NCBI RefSeq assembly: GCF_020042285.1
Contig: NZ_CP083388.1
Span: 956,001-1,020,000 of the forward strand
Origin: Ferruginibacter albus
GTDB taxonomy: Bacteria > Bacteroidota > Bacteroidia > Chitinophagales > Chitinophagaceae
Direction: 5' to 3'
DNA: 64,000 nt
Notes under the pieces: model-generated
What the model was told of the DNA's origin: nothing
Database searches by the model: none
The model's input: the letters and a program-made list of their open reading frames with translations, nothing else
Program-made: the position numbers and the translations under genes
In this document: positions 17,162-25,673 of the stretch, in pieces
Layout: every line of letters starts with the position of its first letter
How positions within the stretch are numbered: position 1 is the stretch's first letter

Positions 17162-17665
17162 ATGCAAATCTTTCTCATCGGCTTTATGGGCAGCGGTAAA
17201 ACCTATTGGGGCGATCTATGGTCTCGCTCAGGTGAGTTTGCTTTTGTTGACCTGGATGAGCTGATAGAATCAAAAGAAAAGAAAACAATTTCTAAAATTT
17301 TTGAAGAGAAAGGCGAGCAATATTTCCGTGAGCTGGAAGCTGCAACATTACGTTCAGTAACTGATAAAAAAGATATCATTATTAGTTGCGGTGGCGGTAC
17401 TCCTTGCTTTCATGATAATATGCAGTGGATGAATGCGCATGGCGTTACTGTTTATTTAAAAGCATCTCCGCAACATTTAGCAAAACGATTAATGAAGGAA
17501 AGACAAAAACGCCCTGTATTAAGTGGTTTGAACGACGACGAGTTGGTGAATTTTATCGATCAAAAAGTAAAAGAAAGAGAGTCGTTTTATAGCCGGGCAA
17601 AAATTATTTTGAACGTTGAAGAAATGAAGGATAAGGAAATGCCCGAAGCGATCAGATCCATTTAA
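17162..17665 (+). CDS. aroK: Shikimate kinase
   Basis: A 167-residue P-loop kinase that phosphorylates shikimate with ATP. Walker A GFMGSGKT at residues 7-14, VDLDELIE for shikimate/Mg binding, CGGGTPC for the glycine-rich substrate site, and the lid region RLMKERQKRPVL. The open frame extends 15 codons upstream into aroQ, but MQIFLIGFMGSGKT is the family N-terminus. It overlaps the convergent outer membrane gene by 4 bp. Confidence 0.95.
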   Translation: MQIFLIGFMGSGKTYWGDLWSRSGEFAFVDLDELIESKEKKTISKIFEEKGEQYFRELEAATLRSVTDKKDIIISCGGGTPCFHDNMQWMNAHGVTVYLKASPQHLAKRLMKERQKRPVLSGLNDDELVNFIDQKVKERESFYSRAKIILNVEEMKDKEMPEAIRSI

Positions 17666-18906
17666 AATACCTCACCTAGATTAACGGATATACCTTTTGA
17701 TCCTTCCATACCTATTCCATAATCAATGCAAACATTTGTTTTAGAGAACTTGTTCAGCTTCAAACGGAGGCCAACACCACATGCAGGAGCAATCACATCA
17801 AACTGCCTGGAGATCTCTCTTGGCAACGATTCTGCATTTAAGAATACCACACCACCTATCAATCCGTTATTTAAAATACCAAAGCGGTATTCCGATTCTA
17901 AATAGAGCATGTTCCTTCCGCGATAACGTCCCTGTATATAACCTCTACCAGTATTATAAAAATCATCCCAACCCGTGCTGGGCAATAATAAATAAGGAGG
18001 CTTGCCTGCAACGGTAAACAGGTTATAACTCCAGAAAGCTAAAATATTTTTTGAAGAAGGAGATAGATGAATATACTTACGCACATCTATCAATAACGAT
18101 TGCCAGTTCTCATCGCTGCCCATAGCAGTAAGATTGGAACGATATACCACATTGCCATACCACCCATCCGATGGATTGATCTGGTTAAGCCGTGAATCAT
18201 ATAAAAAGCGTAAAACCGGCCCGGATGCAGCCACCGTAGGCGTTAAGCCATAGCGTTGAAAATCGGTGCGGATACCAACTGGAGGATTCACCTGTTTTAC
18301 ATTCCAGAAATAATCATAATAATAACCAAATCCTGTAAACAGGTTTTTTGCAACACTTTTTAAAACCGTTTGATGCAGCTTTATATAATTAAAGTTGATG
18401 GTATAACCATTGTTGATATCAGACTTACCGCCTAAACCAAAAGTAGTGGAAGGATATTTTAAATAACGCCAGTCGGTAGTAATATTAAATTCATTATGTT
18501 TTGTCCAGATGCTTGCTTGTATAGGAAAGATGATCTGGTTGTATTGCGAATAAGTAAGACTGGTAATAATATTGGATATCTTATCATCAGCAGCATGATG
18601 CTTCTCTATATAAAAAGCGCCTGCTGCACTTAATACACCGGCAAAGCCTGTAGCAGTGGAGTAACCGGCGCCGGGCAATACTGAAATATTTACAGTGCCG
18701 GTATCTGAACGGTGAGTTTGTTGATGGAGGAGATGATGAAAGAGATTGATCACATCCGTTTGTTGTTGCATAGCATCAGCATGCAAACTATCCTGTGCTA
18801 TTGATTGCAAGGGTATAAGAACAATGAGCAATAAAAAAAACCTTACCAAAAAAATATTTTTATAAATAACTAAGCTCCCGAAACGAATTGCAAAATAGGG
18901 AATCAA
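17662..18906 (-). CDS. BamA/TamA-like surface antigen (D15) beta-barrel
   Basis: A 414-residue outer membrane protein with an N-terminal hydrophobic segment ending LIPLQSIAQ and a C-terminal half typical of the bacterial surface antigen (D15) barrel: GPVLRFLYDSRLNQINPSDGWYG, GRYRGRNMLYLESEYRFGILNNGLIGGVVFLNAE, and final beta-strands. There are no POTRA repeats of normal length, so it is the short barrel-only type common in Bacteroidota. The first 16 residues before the signal helix are longer than usual, so an internal TTG start near residue 20 is possible. Cargo unknown. Confidence 0.8.
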   Translation of the reverse strand: MIPYFAIRFGSLVIYKNIFLVRFFLLLIVLIPLQSIAQDSLHADAMQQQTDVINLFHHLLHQQTHRSDTGTVNISVLPGAGYSTATGFAGVLSAAGAFYIEKHHAADDKISNIITSLTYSQYNQIIFPIQASIWTKHNEFNITTDWRYLKYPSTTFGLGGKSDINNGYTINFNYIKLHQTVLKSVAKNLFTGFGYYYDYFWNVKQVNPPVGIRTDFQRYGLTPTVAASGPVLRFLYDSRLNQINPSDGWYGNVVYRSNLTAMGSDENWQSLLIDVRKYIHLSPSSKNILAFWSYNLFTVAGKPPYLLLPSTGWDDFYNTGRGYIQGRYRGRNMLYLESEYRFGILNNGLIGGVVFLNAESLPREISRQFDVIAPACGVGLRLKLNKFSKTNVCIDYGIGMEGSKGISVNLGEVF

Positions 18907-18989
18907 TAAACCGAATGATGCTAATAGAATGTGAAAGAGCCGTTGCTACATTCCAATAAAGCACTTTAACAAGGTGTTATCGATTTTGT

Positions 18990-19496
18990 TTACTTGTTAT
19001 TTAAAATATATTCTTCCAACGGTAATAATCTTGCGTCTTCAATAGCGGCGGTCCGATGTCCTGTGATCTTCATGTATTCAGGGTTTTGTTCAAACGAAAA
19101 AAAATCCTGAACACTGTTTTGTTTCACCAGCATACAAATGTCCCAGTGTTCATCAGCAGGACCTATTAAAAAAGAATCGCCTTTTCCAATAAATAAGATC
19201 TCACCACCGGAAGCTTTTAAAAATGGTAATGCTTCTTTGATGTATAAATTATAGGCTTCCAGTCCGCTTATTGGTTTGCCCGGATCTAAATGCGGAGTTG
19301 TTGAATAATCGGCAGTTTCTTTTAGCTTGATCAGGTTCAGATTAATAATAGCTCCTTTAATATTTTTATTGAATAATGCTTTGCCTGCTTCGTAGGTGGG
19401 GTGTAGGTAAGCTTGTTGCATGCTGTTATAATTTGATCGTTCAAAGGTATTCATATAGGTTTGAAACATGCTACCATTTTCTACTAAAGAATTCAT
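18990..19496 (-). CDS. DUF1330-like protein
   Basis: A 168-residue soluble protein with ferredoxin-like features of DUF1330: LEAYNLYIKEALPFLKASGGEILFIGKGDSFLIGPADEHWDICMLVKQNSVQDFFSFEQNPEYMKITGHRTAAIEDARLLP. The C-terminal HRTAAxEDxRLLP is characteristic. The start is uncertain: M1 overlaps the preceding hydrolase gene by 26 bp, and Met10 or Met15 would shorten the overlap. Overlap and common strand suggest co-transcription. Function unknown. Confidence 0.72.
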   Translation of the reverse strand: MNSLVENGSMFQTYMNTFERSNYNSMQQAYLHPTYEAGKALFNKNIKGAIINLNLIKLKETADYSTTPHLDPGKPISGLEAYNLYIKEALPFLKASGGEILFIGKGDSFLIGPADEHWDICMLVKQNSVQDFFSFEQNPEYMKITGHRTAAIEDARLLPLEEYILNNK

Positions 19497-20304
19497 CTAC
19501 CTTTTTATTGAATTCATCTGCATGTTCAATTAATGTACCATGCCCGCTGTTGGGCACTATCCATAACCAGGCGTTAGGAATGTTTTGATAGATCTTTATG
19601 GTGTGCTCCAAACGGATAAGATCTCTATCTCCACATATAATTAATGACGGACATTTTATAGCAGCCAGCTCTGAAAAATTTATATGGGGCTGAAAATAAT
19701 CCAATAAAAATAATTTCCACTCATTCTTTTCTGTTGATGATTTGTACAAATCCATATTTTTCTTCCGGTTATATTCCTCCTGCATTTCTTTATACAAGCC
19801 GGCGCTCAATGCTGTAGAATCAGGAATAATATTGGCACCGCTGGCGGCTATCTTTTTTATTCGGGAAGGATAACGCATTGCCATGATCAAAGCAGTAATA
19901 CCACCATCGCTCCAGCCAATTACATTGCAGGAATCTATTTGTAAGCTATCCAGCAGGGTAATAAAATCGTTCGCCATTAATTCAAAGCTTATGGAATCTC
20001 CAGCATCTAAAGACTTGCCCTGCGAACGACTGTCAACTGTGATCACTTTATATTTTGTAGCGAAGTAGGGGATATTATTTTTAAAAGAGCTTATGCTGCC
20101 GCCATTACCATGTATCAATAAAACAGGTTCGCCTTTTCCATAAATTTCATAATATAATTTTATGCCGTTGATGAGTTTGTAATTGCCTGCTGATGGGTTA
20201 TTACCATAGTTTATTTGTTGAGAGAAAGAAGGAGAGGAGATAAAAAGTAGGAAAAGAAAGGAGATTGATTTTATTTTATATCGTATAGCTAATGGTGAAA
20301 ACAT
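19471..20304 (-). CDS. Secreted alpha/beta hydrolase
   Basis: A 277-residue alpha/beta hydrolase with an N-terminal signal-like segment (FLFLLFISSPSFSQ). The oxyanion motif is LLIHGNGGS, the nucleophile elbow is G-W-S-D-G in VIGWSDGGI, the acid is probably in ICGDRDLI, and the catalytic His is in NSGHGTLIEH. It is similar to proline iminopeptidase or haloperoxidase-type esterases. It is probably periplasmic; substrate unknown. Its gene overlaps the DUF1330 gene. Confidence 0.88.
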   Translation of the reverse strand: MFSPLAIRYKIKSISFLFLLFISSPSFSQQINYGNNPSAGNYKLINGIKLYYEIYGKGEPVLLIHGNGGSISSFKNNIPYFATKYKVITVDSRSQGKSLDAGDSISFELMANDFITLLDSLQIDSCNVIGWSDGGITALIMAMRYPSRIKKIAASGANIIPDSTALSAGLYKEMQEEYNRKKNMDLYKSSTEKNEWKLFLLDYFQPHINFSELAAIKCPSLIICGDRDLIRLEHTIKIYQNIPNAWLWIVPNSGHGTLIEHADEFNKKVDEFFSRKW

Positions 20305-20387
20305 TGTACATGCGTATTAATGATAATAGAAATAAGAAGGTCTTAATACTCTTGTTCCGCTTGAAATAGAAGCGATCTAAATTGCAG

Positions 20388-21011
20388 TTATTCTACTTGA
20401 ATGTTGTTGCGAATAATAATGTTTAAGTCTGTCAGCCTTGAATTGATTTGTTTTGCTTTTTCAGTAACACCATCAAATGTAAATCTCAAGTTCTCAAAGA
20501 TTGACTTGTCTGGTTTTATGAAAATTTTTGTAAAATCATTTTGTGCTGGTACCGATTCTATCGCTCTCGACACTGTTATACCGTTTTTAAAAACATAATG
20601 TCCCTTTATGCCATTGCAAACAGTAGTCAATTCACTTTGTTCCGCAGCAAAATTTATTGTCGCCATTCCTAAACTACAAAACTCTTCACCCACAGCAAGA
20701 TGTTTTTTCTCGTTTCTGCAAGCAAAGATCCGCGTCATAATAATTTCAGCCTTAGTAAGATCATCATATTTATTCTCTAGTGAAATACCGGCGTCATAAT
20801 TTACTATGAAACTGTCATTTGCAATAATTATTTCAATTGTTTTACAAACTCCGTCAAAATACTCATCAAATGCGTGACATAAAACCTCAAATGGTAAACT
20901 ATTTAAAGATTTTTCCTGGAAGCATTTGTTAAAATACAATTGGGGTCTCATTCTAATGGCTTCACCGGTAGATAATATCTGAATGTCATCGGCTTTATAT
21001 TTTTTGTCCAT
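20388..21011 (-). CDS. Orphan GyrB/ParE-type ATPase-domain protein, degenerate
   Basis: A 207-residue protein that aligns by eye with only the N-terminal GHKL ATPase domain of GyrB. It has ADDIQILSTGEAIRMRPQLYF (GyrB: I-x-x-LxGLxAVRKRPGMYIG), FEVLCHAFDEYFDG (GyrB: FEVVDNAIDEALAG), VNYDAGIS (GyrB: DDGRGIP), and FTKIFIKPDKSIFENLRFTFD...LNIIIRN near the end. Glu42 and Asp73 seem kept, but the Mg-binding Asn is His and the GGLHGVG lid is GEEFCSLG. Transducer and toprim domains are absent. Whether it binds ATP is doubtful; the role is unknown. Confidence 0.7.
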   Translation of the reverse strand: MDKKYKADDIQILSTGEAIRMRPQLYFNKCFQEKSLNSLPFEVLCHAFDEYFDGVCKTIEIIIANDSFIVNYDAGISLENKYDDLTKAEIIMTRIFACRNEKKHLAVGEEFCSLGMATINFAAEQSELTTVCNGIKGHYVFKNGITVSRAIESVPAQNDFTKIFIKPDKSIFENLRFTFDGVTEKAKQINSRLTDLNIIIRNNIQVE

Positions 21012-21077
21012 TTTAAATTAAGTTTAATTACAGACAACTAGCAGAGCTTTGGAGGATTGGAATTATTCGTCCAGCTA

Positions 21078-21416
21078 TCAAAAGATCCAGTGCAATACTA
21101 CTACAATCCATATAAATGCGATTGTCAATATTGCCTGGGTCACAAGATAATTCTTTGATTTTGAAAACAGCCCACCTTTATAGTACTTAAAAAATTTATA
21201 CAAGTTGAAGATTGTAGGTAGAAGAATAATTAGTCCCAGGTAAATAAAACCATTTGTTGTAGTATACATGAAACTATTTGCTCCTTCTCCGAAAAATAAC
21301 ATAGAAAATATCGCATAACAAAAATAAATTGTCAAACAATAAATCACTTCAACTATAGCTACCTTCAGGAAATGTAAAAAGTCAAATTTGGAAGCCAAAA
21401 TATTTACGAAGTTCAT
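21078..21416 (-). CDS. Small three-helix membrane protein
   Basis: A 112-residue hydrophobic protein with three likely membrane helices, at about residues 17-44, 54-73 and 88-111, and a basic cytoplasmic loop (KFFKYYKGGLFSKSKNY) between the second and third. No family recognised. It is encoded 66 bp upstream of the GyrB-domain gene on the same strand, so they may be co-transcribed. Confidence 0.6.
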   Translation of the reverse strand: MNFVNILASKFDFLHFLKVAIVEVIYCLTIYFCYAIFSMLFFGEGANSFMYTTTNGFIYLGLIILLPTIFNLYKFFKYYKGGLFSKSKNYLVTQAILTIAFIWIVVVLHWIF

Positions 21417-21525
21417 ACTCTGGATGCATTACACGTAAATATATATTATTATGCATTACTCTCAAAGAATGGGTGGTGCGCTACTTTGAAAGTTATTTTT
21501 TTTAACGTGTTAGAAAATGGGAGAA

Positions 21526-21888
21526 TTAATTAGTCCTTTTGAATATAATTGAACTATCCCCAATCATATGTTCCCATCTAAATCTATCACTATTTATAAT
21601 ATTAAAAGTGTCTATCATAGTGGGTATAGTACCTTGACCAATAAACGTAATTAAATTTTTTAGTGAATCTAAAGTATAAGGAACCCAAGCCTTATTAAAC
21701 GCTTTATCATTTTTAAAAGTCCATAAAACAGTATCAGGTTTCTGAGAAAAATCAAGTGTCATGTCAAAAGGGAAAATAGTGTTATCCATAGAAGTTTCCC
21801 ATTTTCCGGTTAAATAAGAATGCGTCAATGTTTGACTATTTGATTGGCGTGAAATAAAGAGCAGAACAACAAATAAGAAGTACTTCAT
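21526..21888 (-). CDS. Small secreted hypothetical protein
   Basis: A 120-residue protein with a signal peptide (MKYFLFVVLLFISRQSNSQ) and a compact beta-rich mature part: LTGKWETSMDN, then alternating strands ending SSIIFKRTN. The LxGKWE opening and size resemble small lipocalin-like domains. No catalytic residues seen. Function unknown. Confidence 0.6.
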   Translation of the reverse strand: MKYFLFVVLLFISRQSNSQTLTHSYLTGKWETSMDNTIFPFDMTLDFSQKPDTVLWTFKNDKAFNKAWVPYTLDSLKNLITFIGQGTIPTMIDTFNIINSDRFRWEHMIGDSSIIFKRTN

Positions 21889-22027
21889 TATAGAGCTTTT
21901 AACGGTAAATGTAATAAAAAAGGCTACATCTATTCATCAGGATAAACCCTACCTAAAAACTGAGTATTGACTTTTTTATTTCGGATTTTTATTGTGTATC
22001 ATCTATTATAGATGCGGTAGGGATCGA

Positions 22028-22262
22028 GGAAGAACGCTATCGGTCGATGGAAATCCTATCAGGACCTATGGAAGCTCTATCCGCACACATGGAAGCAAAA
22101 TTCTGACCGATGGAAATGAAATCTTGACCGATGGAAACCTTACCCGGTTCAATGGAAACTGTATCATGATCAATGGAAACTAAATCCTGTCAGGCGGAAG
22201 AAAGACCTTGAACGATGGAAGCGTTACTGGAACCGATGGAAGCTTTATCAGGCATATGGAAA
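22028..22262 (+). repeat. Phased 21-bp degenerate tandem array, 12 units
   Basis: GGAA occurs at 22028, 22049, 22070, 22091, 22112, 22133, 22154, 22175, 22196, 22217, 22238 and 22259, exactly 21 bp apart each time. Most units read ATGGAA with GACC or ATC words between, but the other positions differ strongly. In one frame it encodes heptads such as ILTDGNE and IRTHGSK, broken by one stop. Units lack the identical repeats and unique spacers of CRISPR. Confidence 0.85.
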
Positions 22263-22282
22263 ATAAAATCTCCGGTAATCTC

Positions 22283-22290
22283 TACATTTG
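22283..22290 (+). promoter_or_regulatory. -7 box for the DUF423 gene
   Basis: TACATTTG fits TAnnTTTG and lies 26 nt before the ATG at 22317, directly after the repeat array. No TTTG at the usual -33 distance; the last repeat unit occupies that position. Confidence 0.4.
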
Positions 22291-22316
22291 CAATTAATTT
22301 TTCTTTTTTACACACA

Positions 22317-22712
22317 ATGAATAAAAATATCCTCCTCACTGCCGCTTTATTAGGTGCCGTAGCGGTAATGCTCGGCGCTTTTGCAGCACATGGTTTAAAG
22401 CAAATGATAAGAGCAGAGCAAATTGAAATATTTCAAAAAGGCGTTACCTACCAGTTCTACCATGTATTTGCATTGCTGGCAGTAGGCATTTTATATAAAG
22501 AGGTTGGCAACAATCTCTTAAAATGGTCTGCAAGATTGTTTACCGCAGGCATTGTATTCTTCAGCGGTTCATTGTATTATCTCGCTTTCTTTGAAGCAGA
22601 TGCGCCTCCTTCCCCAAAATGGCAATGGCTTTATTTGATCACTCCTTTAGGTGGACTTTGTTTTATTGTGGGTTGGTTATTATTGGCTTTGGCAGTAGCT
22701 AAAAACAAGTAA
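22317..22712 (+). CDS. DUF423 family membrane protein
   Basis: A 131-residue protein with four predicted helices and the DUF423 (YgdD-like) signature: an N-terminal helix with GAVAVMLGAFAAHGLKQ, FQKGVTYQFYHVFALLAVG, LFTAGIVFFSGSLYYLAFF, and a final helix with TPLGGLCFIVGWLLLA. The frame is open 34 codons upstream through the repeat array, but those codons are repeat-derived, so 22317 is taken as start. Molecular role unknown. Confidence 0.9.
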   Translation: MNKNILLTAALLGAVAVMLGAFAAHGLKQMIRAEQIEIFQKGVTYQFYHVFALLAVGILYKEVGNNLLKWSARLFTAGIVFFSGSLYYLAFFEADAPPSPKWQWLYLITPLGGLCFIVGWLLLALAVAKNK

Positions 22713-22897
22713 GGTTTTTCGATTCTACAGCCGGCGGCTTTTGGGGGTTACTTTTTCTGTTGTTTATTGGTCTGTCTCAAAATATAGAGTGTCAGTCTGA
22801 GCTTGTCGAAGACGATCCTTAAGATATACTCCTCAACCCTAAGAATAGAATTTAAAAGCAGAGTTTACAGCAATACAAAAGCCGAACATAGCTGTAC

Positions 22898-22967
22898 GGC
22901 AGGAAAGGGGCGGTCATCGTTCCTGCCTTGAATTTTTTGTTACTTTTTGTTTCAAGACAAAAAGTAA
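22898..22967. repeat. Twin-hairpin intergenic element
   Basis: Two adjacent perfect inverted repeats: GGCAGGAA/TTCCTGCC with a 14-nt loop, and TTACTTTTTGT/ACAAAAAGTAA with a 6-nt loop. The pair could act as a bidirectional terminator or be a dispersed palindromic element. Confidence 0.6.
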
Positions 22968-23056
22968 GGAAAAGAGCTAACAAAGACCTGCAAAAAAAGA
23001 ATTAACATTTTAACATTCCCTGTGTATTACCCTAAAATAGCACTAATGCTTTTCTA

Positions 23057-23064
23057 TATCTTTG
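23057..23064 (+). promoter_or_regulatory. -7 box directly before ftsK
   Basis: TATCTTTG fits TAnnTTTG and ends 6 nt before the ATG at 23071, implying transcription starts at or next to the start codon. Confidence 0.5.
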
Positions 23065-23070
23065 TCACTG

Positions 23071-25602
23071 ATGGCAACTAAGAAAAAAACTACTAAACCC
23101 AAAGCTGCAGAAGCCGACGCATTGCAAACTGAAACCGTAGAAAAGGTAGAAGTAAAAAAATTGCTGAAAGACGAGCGCACACATAAAATTGCAGGTGCAA
23201 TATGTATGCTCGTAGCGTTCTTATTATTTGTAGCATTCACCTCTTATTTATTTACCTGGGATGAAGACCAGGATAAAGTAATTAACCAGGGCATTCACCT
23301 GTTGTTGGTAAACGATATTAAAGTAAACAATCAGCTGGGAACCTTTGGCGCTTTCCTCTCAGACTTTTTTATTCGCAAAGGATTTGGAATAGCATCCTTC
23401 TTGATCTGCACTTTCTTTTTTACCCTTAGCATTAATTTATTTTTTGGTAGAAAAGTTTTTTCTATTGCCCGCAATATTAAATATGTATTGATCGGACTGG
23501 TAGTGTTAAGTGTTGGATTTGCAGTAGTGTTCAATGGTAAGCTTTTTCCCTGGGGCGGAGAAGTAGGGAATATGAGCAGGGATTGGCTGTTCAATATTTT
23601 GGGGGAAGTTGGAACATTTGCGATATTGATCGTTGCCGTGCTGTCATATATTATCTGGCGATTTAATCCTGCATTTAATTTCACTGCAAAAAAGAATGTA
23701 CAGCCAATAAATGCAGCCGTGGCAGAAGAGGCGGCAGTTGCTGTTGATGAAATAACACCGGAAGAAAATGCTATATCCGAAGAAGTAAAAGGTAATTTCT
23801 TAAAAGGCAATGCCGGGATGATGAATCCTTTAGGTGATACCAGGCCCGCCTTTAATGATGATATTAAAATAATTGAGAAAGAAGAAGAGCCCGTTGCTGT
23901 GAAAGAAGAAGAAAAGCCAATAGAATCAAAAGAAATTCCATTAGCAATAGAACCTGCTGTAGTAAAACCGGTGCCTGTTGTAAAAGCAAAAGAAGAAGCG
24001 CCGGCATCACCATTGGAACTGGAAATAAAAACAGTACCTGATAAAGTAGAGGAGGAGGTTCCTGTAATGTCGGCAGTACAAAAAGTAGCGGCATCTAAAC
24101 CTTACGATCCTGTTTTAGATCTGCGTGATTATAAATATCCTACTTTGGATCTGTTGGAAAATCATGGTAGTGAAAAAATAGTGCAGGATCCCAATGAGCT
24201 GGAGAATAACAAGAACCAGATCATCAGCACACTTCGCAATTACGATATAGAAATTCAAAAGATAGCTGCAACAGTTGGACCAACGGTAACCTTGTATGAG
24301 ATCATTCCTGTTGCCGGTGTCCGTATCTCAAGAATTAAAAATCTGGAAGATGATATCGCACTAAGCCTGGCAGCATTAGGTATACGTATCATTGCGCCGA
24401 TACCCGGTAAGGGTACCATCGGTATTGAAGTGCCGAATGCAAAGAAAACGATCGTAAGCATGAAGACATTACTGGCTTCAGATAAATTTCAAAACAACAA
24501 TTTTGCACTACCGATTGCTATAGGTAAAAAGATCGATAACGAAAACTTTATCGTTGACCTGGCAAGTATGCCACACTTATTAATGGCAGGTGCAACGGGA
24601 CAAGGTAAATCCGTTGGATTAAATGCAATATTGGTTTCGTTGCTGTACAAAAAACATCCATCGCAATTAAAGTTTGTATTGGTAGATCCTAAGAAGGTAG
24701 AGTTAAGTATTTATCGTGCTATAGAAAATCATTTCTTAGCAAAGTTGCCCGGCGAAGAAGATGCGATCATCACTGATACCAAAAAAGTGATCAATACACT
24801 GAATGCTTTATGTATTGAAATGGATAACCGCTACGACCTGTTGAAAGAGGCAGGCTGTAGAAACATTCGTGAGTACAACGAAAAGTTTGCGGCTCGTAAA
24901 TTGAATCCAGAAAAGGGACATCAGTTCTTACCATTTATTGTGTTGGTAGTAGACGAGTTTGCGGATCTTATTATGACAGCCGGTAAAGAAGTAGAAATGC
25001 CGATCGCACGTTTGGCGCAGTTAGCCCGTGCCGTAGGTGTGCATTTGATCATTGCTACACAACGTCCAAGTGTAAATATCATTACAGGTACCATCAAAGC
25101 AAACTTCCCGGCTCGTATTGGTTTTAAAGTAAGCAGTAAGATCGATAGTCGTACTATTTTAGATGCCGGCGGTGCTGAGCAGCTAATTGGTAAAGGAGAT
25201 CTGCTGGTAAGTTACAATGGTGAACTGGTGCGTTTGCAATGTGCATTTGTTGACACACCTGAAGTAGATAAGATCGTTGAATTTATAGGGGAACAACGTG
25301 GTTATCCGCAACCTTTCTTATTACCTGAATATGTGGATGAAAAAGAGTTAGAAAGCAGGGACTTTGATGCAAGTGATAAAGATCCTTTGTTTGAAGATGC
25401 CGCTAAGCTGATTGTTGCCAGCCAGGTGGGTAGTACCTCTCTGTTACAACGTAGAATGAAGCTGGGGTATAATCGTGCCGGACGTTTAATGGATCAATTG
25501 GAAGCGGCTGGTATTGTAGGCGCTAACCAGGGAAGCAAAGCGAGAGATGTATTAATTAAAACAGATGCAGACCTGCAGGAGTTTTTGAATAATATGGTTT
25601 AG
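23071..25602 (+). CDS. ftsK: DNA translocase FtsK/SpoIIIE
   Basis: An 843-residue septal DNA pump that clears chromosome dimers and arms during division. Four membrane helices lie within about residues 40-210, then a Lys/Glu/Pro-rich linker to about 345, then the motor: an alpha-beta domain from DLLENHGSEK, Walker A GATGQGKS in LLMAGATGQGKSVGLNA, Walker B FIVLVVDEFADLI, and TQRPSVNIITG. The C-terminal winged-helix gamma domain is present (LLQRRMKLGYNRAGRLMDQLEAAGIVG), so DNA-polarity reading should be intact. The ATG at 23071 is chosen over a TTG inside the -7 box. Confidence 0.96.
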   Translation: MATKKKTTKPKAAEADALQTETVEKVEVKKLLKDERTHKIAGAICMLVAFLLFVAFTSYLFTWDEDQDKVINQGIHLLLVNDIKVNNQLGTFGAFLSDFFIRKGFGIASFLICTFFFTLSINLFFGRKVFSIARNIKYVLIGLVVLSVGFAVVFNGKLFPWGGEVGNMSRDWLFNILGEVGTFAILIVAVLSYIIWRFNPAFNFTAKKNVQPINAAVAEEAAVAVDEITPEENAISEEVKGNFLKGNAGMMNPLGDTRPAFNDDIKIIEKEEEPVAVKEEEKPIESKEIPLAIEPAVVKPVPVVKAKEEAPASPLELEIKTVPDKVEEEVPVMSAVQKVAASKPYDPVLDLRDYKYPTLDLLENHGSEKIVQDPNELENNKNQIISTLRNYDIEIQKIAATVGPTVTLYEIIPVAGVRISRIKNLEDDIALSLAALGIRIIAPIPGKGTIGIEVPNAKKTIVSMKTLLASDKFQNNNFALPIAIGKKIDNENFIVDLASMPHLLMAGATGQGKSVGLNAILVSLLYKKHPSQLKFVLVDPKKVELSIYRAIENHFLAKLPGEEDAIITDTKKVINTLNALCIEMDNRYDLLKEAGCRNIREYNEKFAARKLNPEKGHQFLPFIVLVVDEFADLIMTAGKEVEMPIARLAQLARAVGVHLIIATQRPSVNIITGTIKANFPARIGFKVSSKIDSRTILDAGGAEQLIGKGDLLVSYNGELVRLQCAFVDTPEVDKIVEFIGEQRGYPQPFLLPEYVDEKELESRDFDASDKDPLFEDAAKLIVASQVGSTSLLQRRMKLGYNRAGRLMDQLEAAGIVGANQGSKARDVLIKTDADLQEFLNNMV

Positions 25603-25673
25603 TTTTTGTAACAATATTGTTATGGCGTAAGGATATTTGCAGCAAGGAATTATTTTATTCAAAAGCGATTAAA

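Larger units (their letters stand above)
21889..22316. other. 428-bp gene-free stretch holding the phased repeat array
   Basis: The stretch runs from the start of the small secreted protein gene to the DUF423 start. Its centre is occupied by the 21-bp array (22028-22262). A TACATTTG box at 22283-22290 lies between the array and the DUF423 ATG. An open frame at 21992-22183 reads the array as heptapeptides, but it meets an in-frame TAA at 22181-22183. Confidence 0.6.
22713..23070. other. 358-bp spacer with two hairpins and a dispersed-repeat fragment
   Basis: No credible gene. It contains CTGAGCTTGTCGAAG at about 22797-22811, a word I recognise as a common Bacteroidota intergenic repeat. A stem of GGCAGGAA (22898-22905) and TTCCTGCC (22920-22927) follows, then TTACTTTTTGT (22940-22950) with ACAAAAAGTAA (22957-22967). 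The ftsK -7 box lies at its end. Confidence 0.6.

Noticed and set aside
21992..22183. A real 63-residue gene across the repeat array
   Set aside because: The heptads are only a reading of the DNA repeat, the frame stops inside the array, and no promoter box precedes it. Kept as a hypothesis in the findings only.
22028..22262. CRISPR array
   Set aside because: The unit is 21 bp with only about six conserved bases; there are no identical repeats with unique spacers and no cas genes.
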